A DNA stretch of 64,000 nucleotides from Planococcus antarcticus DSM 14505 (GTDB lineage: Bacteria > Bacillota > Bacilli > Bacillales_A > Planococcaceae), in the NCBI RefSeq assembly GCF_001687565.2, contig NZ_CP016534.2:2670501-2734500 (forward strand). Direction: 5' to 3'. The translations under genes were made by a program, and so were the position numbers. The notes under the pieces were generated by a model, which saw only the letters and a program-made list of their open reading frames with translations, was not told where the DNA came from and searched no databases. Below, in pieces: positions 62,385 to 64,000 of the stretch (the first letter of the stretch is position 1; each line of letters begins with the position of its first letter).

Positions 62385-63085
62385 TGATGAAGCACAAACA
62401 GGAAAAAAGAAGAAGCAAAAAACCGCTTCTTCTTACTCTATCCATCGTCCTTATCATACTTGGTCTATGGTTCAGCACTACCAGCACGGCAACTTTCGTC
62501 AAAGGTTATATGCTTTATAAAACTGGAAACGTCGAAGCAAAAGACTTCAGCAATAAACCAGAAACCCAGTCTCCTGCAATTGCCGAAGAACTGGAAATTT
62601 CTAAGGAACCTGAAGTATCTGTGGAACCTGTTGAACAGTTAACCACTGATTCAGTGCTTCCTTCCAAATATCCGGAAACACCCGAAATCGGCGACTTGAT
62701 GGGCGAACTGATTATCCCAAAGCTTGAAGCCAGCCTGCCGATTATACACGGTACGGATGAAGACGAGCTGGAAAAAGGCGTCGGACATTTTGCCCAAAGT
62801 GTTATGCCAGGAGAAAATGACAATTCTGTATTGTCTGGACACCGCGATACGGTCTTCCGTGAGCTTGGCGAAGTTGGAAAAGGCGATACCTTGATTGTTA
62901 AAACCCATTCCGGTGTCTTCACGTACAAAGTCCGCCAAGTGCGAATAGTCGACGAAGACGATCGAACTGTTATTGTTCCAAAACCCAAAGCCACTTTAAC
63001 TGTTTCCACCTGCTATCCGTTTGATTACGTCGGATATGCTCCAGAGCGTTATATATTAGTAGCAGATTTGGTGTCTAGCGAGTAA
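62384..63085 (+). CDS. srtD: Class D sortase
   Basis: A 233-residue transpeptidase with an N-terminal membrane helix (LLLTLSIVLIILGLWF), an acidic linker and the sortase barrel from about residue 105. The catalytic triad is visible as His153 (SGHRDT), Cys210 (TVSTCYPF) and Arg222 (APERYIL). The ATG overlaps the surface protein stop, so the two are coupled and this is surely the dedicated sortase for the LPATA substrate. A terminator follows. Confidence 0.93.
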   Translation: MMKHKQEKRRSKKPLLLTLSIVLIILGLWFSTTSTATFVKGYMLYKTGNVEAKDFSNKPETQSPAIAEELEISKEPEVSVEPVEQLTTDSVLPSKYPETPEIGDLMGELIIPKLEASLPIIHGTDEDELEKGVGHFAQSVMPGENDNSVLSGHRDTVFRELGEVGKGDTLIVKTHSGVFTYKVRQVRIVDEDDRTVIVPKPKATLTVSTCYPFDYVGYAPERYILVADLVSSE

Positions 63086-63096
63086 ACAACTAACAG

Positions 63097-63132
63097 AAAA
63101 AGAGCGGTGAGATTTTATTCACCGCTCTTTTT
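63097..63132. terminator. Terminator after the sortase gene
   Basis: AAAAAGAGCGGTGA and TCACCGCTCTTTTT form a 14-bp hairpin with an 8-nt loop, usable in both directions. Confidence 0.93.
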
Positions 63133-63167
63133 CTTATGCATTTAGGTATTACTCGATATCGACACTC

Positions 63168-64000
63168 TCATAAAGAACCTATAACACTTGAAGTTCTTTT
63201 AGCTTCAATCAGCTTTTGAACTTCTTCGTAAATTCGCTGGCTATTGTTTTGATCTTGATATTTAATAATACCGGTAATTTCGTATTCAAAATTCGCAAAA
63301 TCACTCTTAATTCTGTCTTCAATGATTGTTATGAGCTCTTCTTCATAAGAACCAATACCTCCAATGAAAGTTTCTTCAATCGGACGCAATATGCCTTTTC
63401 GGAAAAAGCGATCGACATCAAAATGATAGTAAACAACCGGTTTATTTAGCAGTGTGAAATCAAAACTGACACTGCTGTAATCCGTTATCAGCAAAGCATG
63501 ATCAATCAATAACTGTTGAACAGTCTGCGAGCCGAGTGGAATGAATTTAATGCGTTCATGCATATTTTCAATCTCACTCTGAAAATAGTCCTGCGCTCGG
63601 TAATGCGGATAAAAATTGATATTTACGTTATACTCCTCAAGCAAGCCATGCAACTTTTCATTTTGTATTAAGTTAGAATACGCAAGGAAGTATTCGCTTT
63701 TTAAAAACTGTTCATCCGTGTTGATCCAGTCACGCCAAGTTGGCATCAATAAAATGTCTCTCGGAGGGTTAACTTGGATTAAATTATCAAAACGAGCTAG
63801 ACCAGTTACTGCTACTTCCTGGTCCTCATAACCCATCTCGTCCATGACAATGACTTGCTTTTCAGGGTCTGAGCTGACAATGAACAAATCAAATGGCATA
63901 TCGTAATTTTTCTTGTGGTATTCAACATTTTTGCGGCCCAACACGCCATGCTGAAGAAAGATTTTGACAGTTTCTTCGTAGCCGAAAAAGCCTCTTGCCG
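63168..64000 (-). CDS. CDP-glycerol glycerophosphotransferase family protein, 5' end outside the window
   Basis: The frame stays open to the right edge (residues ...RGFFGYEETVKIFLQHGVLGRKN), so at least 277 residues are present and the start lies beyond 64000. It has the family motifs FLQHGV, LLMPTWRDW, and LLITDYSSVSFDFTLLNKPVVYYHFD. The GTG at 63944 is internal. It probably elongates or modifies a glycerol-phosphate polymer, as a second or third such enzyme in this region. Confidence 0.88.
   Translation of the reverse strand, partial: ARGFFGYEETVKIFLQHGVLGRKNVEYHKKNYDMPFDLFIVSSDPEKQVIVMDEMGYEDQEVAVTGLARFDNLIQVNPPRDILLMPTWRDWINTDEQFLKSEYFLAYSNLIQNEKLHGLLEEYNVNINFYPHYRAQDYFQSEIENMHERIKFIPLGSQTVQQLLIDHALLITDYSSVSFDFTLLNKPVVYYHFDVDRFFRKGILRPIEETFIGGIGSYEEELITIIEDRIKSDFANFEYEITGIIKYQDQNNSQRIYEEVQKLIEAKRTSSVIGSL

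Noticed and set aside
53252..63944. Horizontally acquired capsule island
   Set aside because: The genes are ordinary teichoic acid housekeeping genes with composition like the rest of the window, and no mobility genes or tRNA border them.

Overview
The window looks like chromosome of a low-to-mid GC Gram-positive Bacillales bacterium. Planococcaceae (a Planococcus-like organism) is the best guess, but this is inference from gene content: a SAM-I riboswitch before metIC, tagDBFGH wall teichoic acid genes, comK next to an orphan sigma factor, a sortase-linked acidic surface protein, AGGAGG-type ribosome binding sites, and intergenic hairpin repeats of a Bacillaceae type. I saw no rRNA, tRNA, CRISPR array, prophage or intact insertion sequence.

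Layout. 57-9159: aminotransferase, a GntR-controlled TRAP transporter (dctPQM), a divergent FAD-linked D-2-hydroxyacid dehydrogenase, a LytTR regulator, malate synthase and a YhfH-type mini-protein. Together they suggest import of a small (hydroxy)acid, oxidation and entry into the malate pool. 9487-17127: a lipoprotein gene with an in-frame stop, a HAD phosphatase, pyroglutamyl peptidase, a polar amino acid ABC transporter and a luciferase-like monooxygenase. 17189-20213: tandem hairpin repeats, then SAM riboswitch and metI-metC. 20417-24068: Fur-type promoter and a ferric iron ABC transporter. 24242-27532: malic enzyme, 3-hydroxyacyl-CoA dehydrogenase and a small unknown gene.

27799-32137 is the most unusual part. 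It is a minus-strand operon with a Wzz-like adaptor and a BY-kinase, followed by three intact reading frames resembling nucleotide-sugar or polysaccharide enzymes (a CapD/FlaA1-type SDR, a sugar-transfer ATP-grasp, a UDP-sugar dehydrogenase). All three have lost the residues needed for catalysis. A non-coding element with imperfect terminal inverted repeats lies upstream. 32922-39019 holds a response regulator, a 7TMR-DISM hybrid kinase whose first phosphoacceptor His is Asn, and a PAS-GGDEF protein.

39163-47780: transposase remnants, an NRDE protein, an AraC pseudogene joined to an IS30 remnant, a UV-damage endonuclease, a 5TMR histidine kinase, a divergent sigma factor/comK pair, and a WH-motif protein with a Cys/Gly/Ser tail that has lost its N-terminal anchor by a frameshift. 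48013-53163: TetR regulator with two operators, an RND efflux pump, five 21-bp repeats and a DUF1028 protein. 53252-64000: teichoic acid export and synthesis (tagHG, tagF-like, tagD, frameshifted tagB), a LysM polysaccharide deacetylase, DUF4126, frameshifted gtaB, a processed acidic surface protein with its class D sortase, and a partial glycerophosphotransferase at the right edge.

Three apparent 1-nt deletions (GRDP-like gene, tagB, gtaB) lie within about 13 kb. tagB and gtaB belong to normally important wall pathways. Base-calling or assembly error must be excluded before any biological reading.
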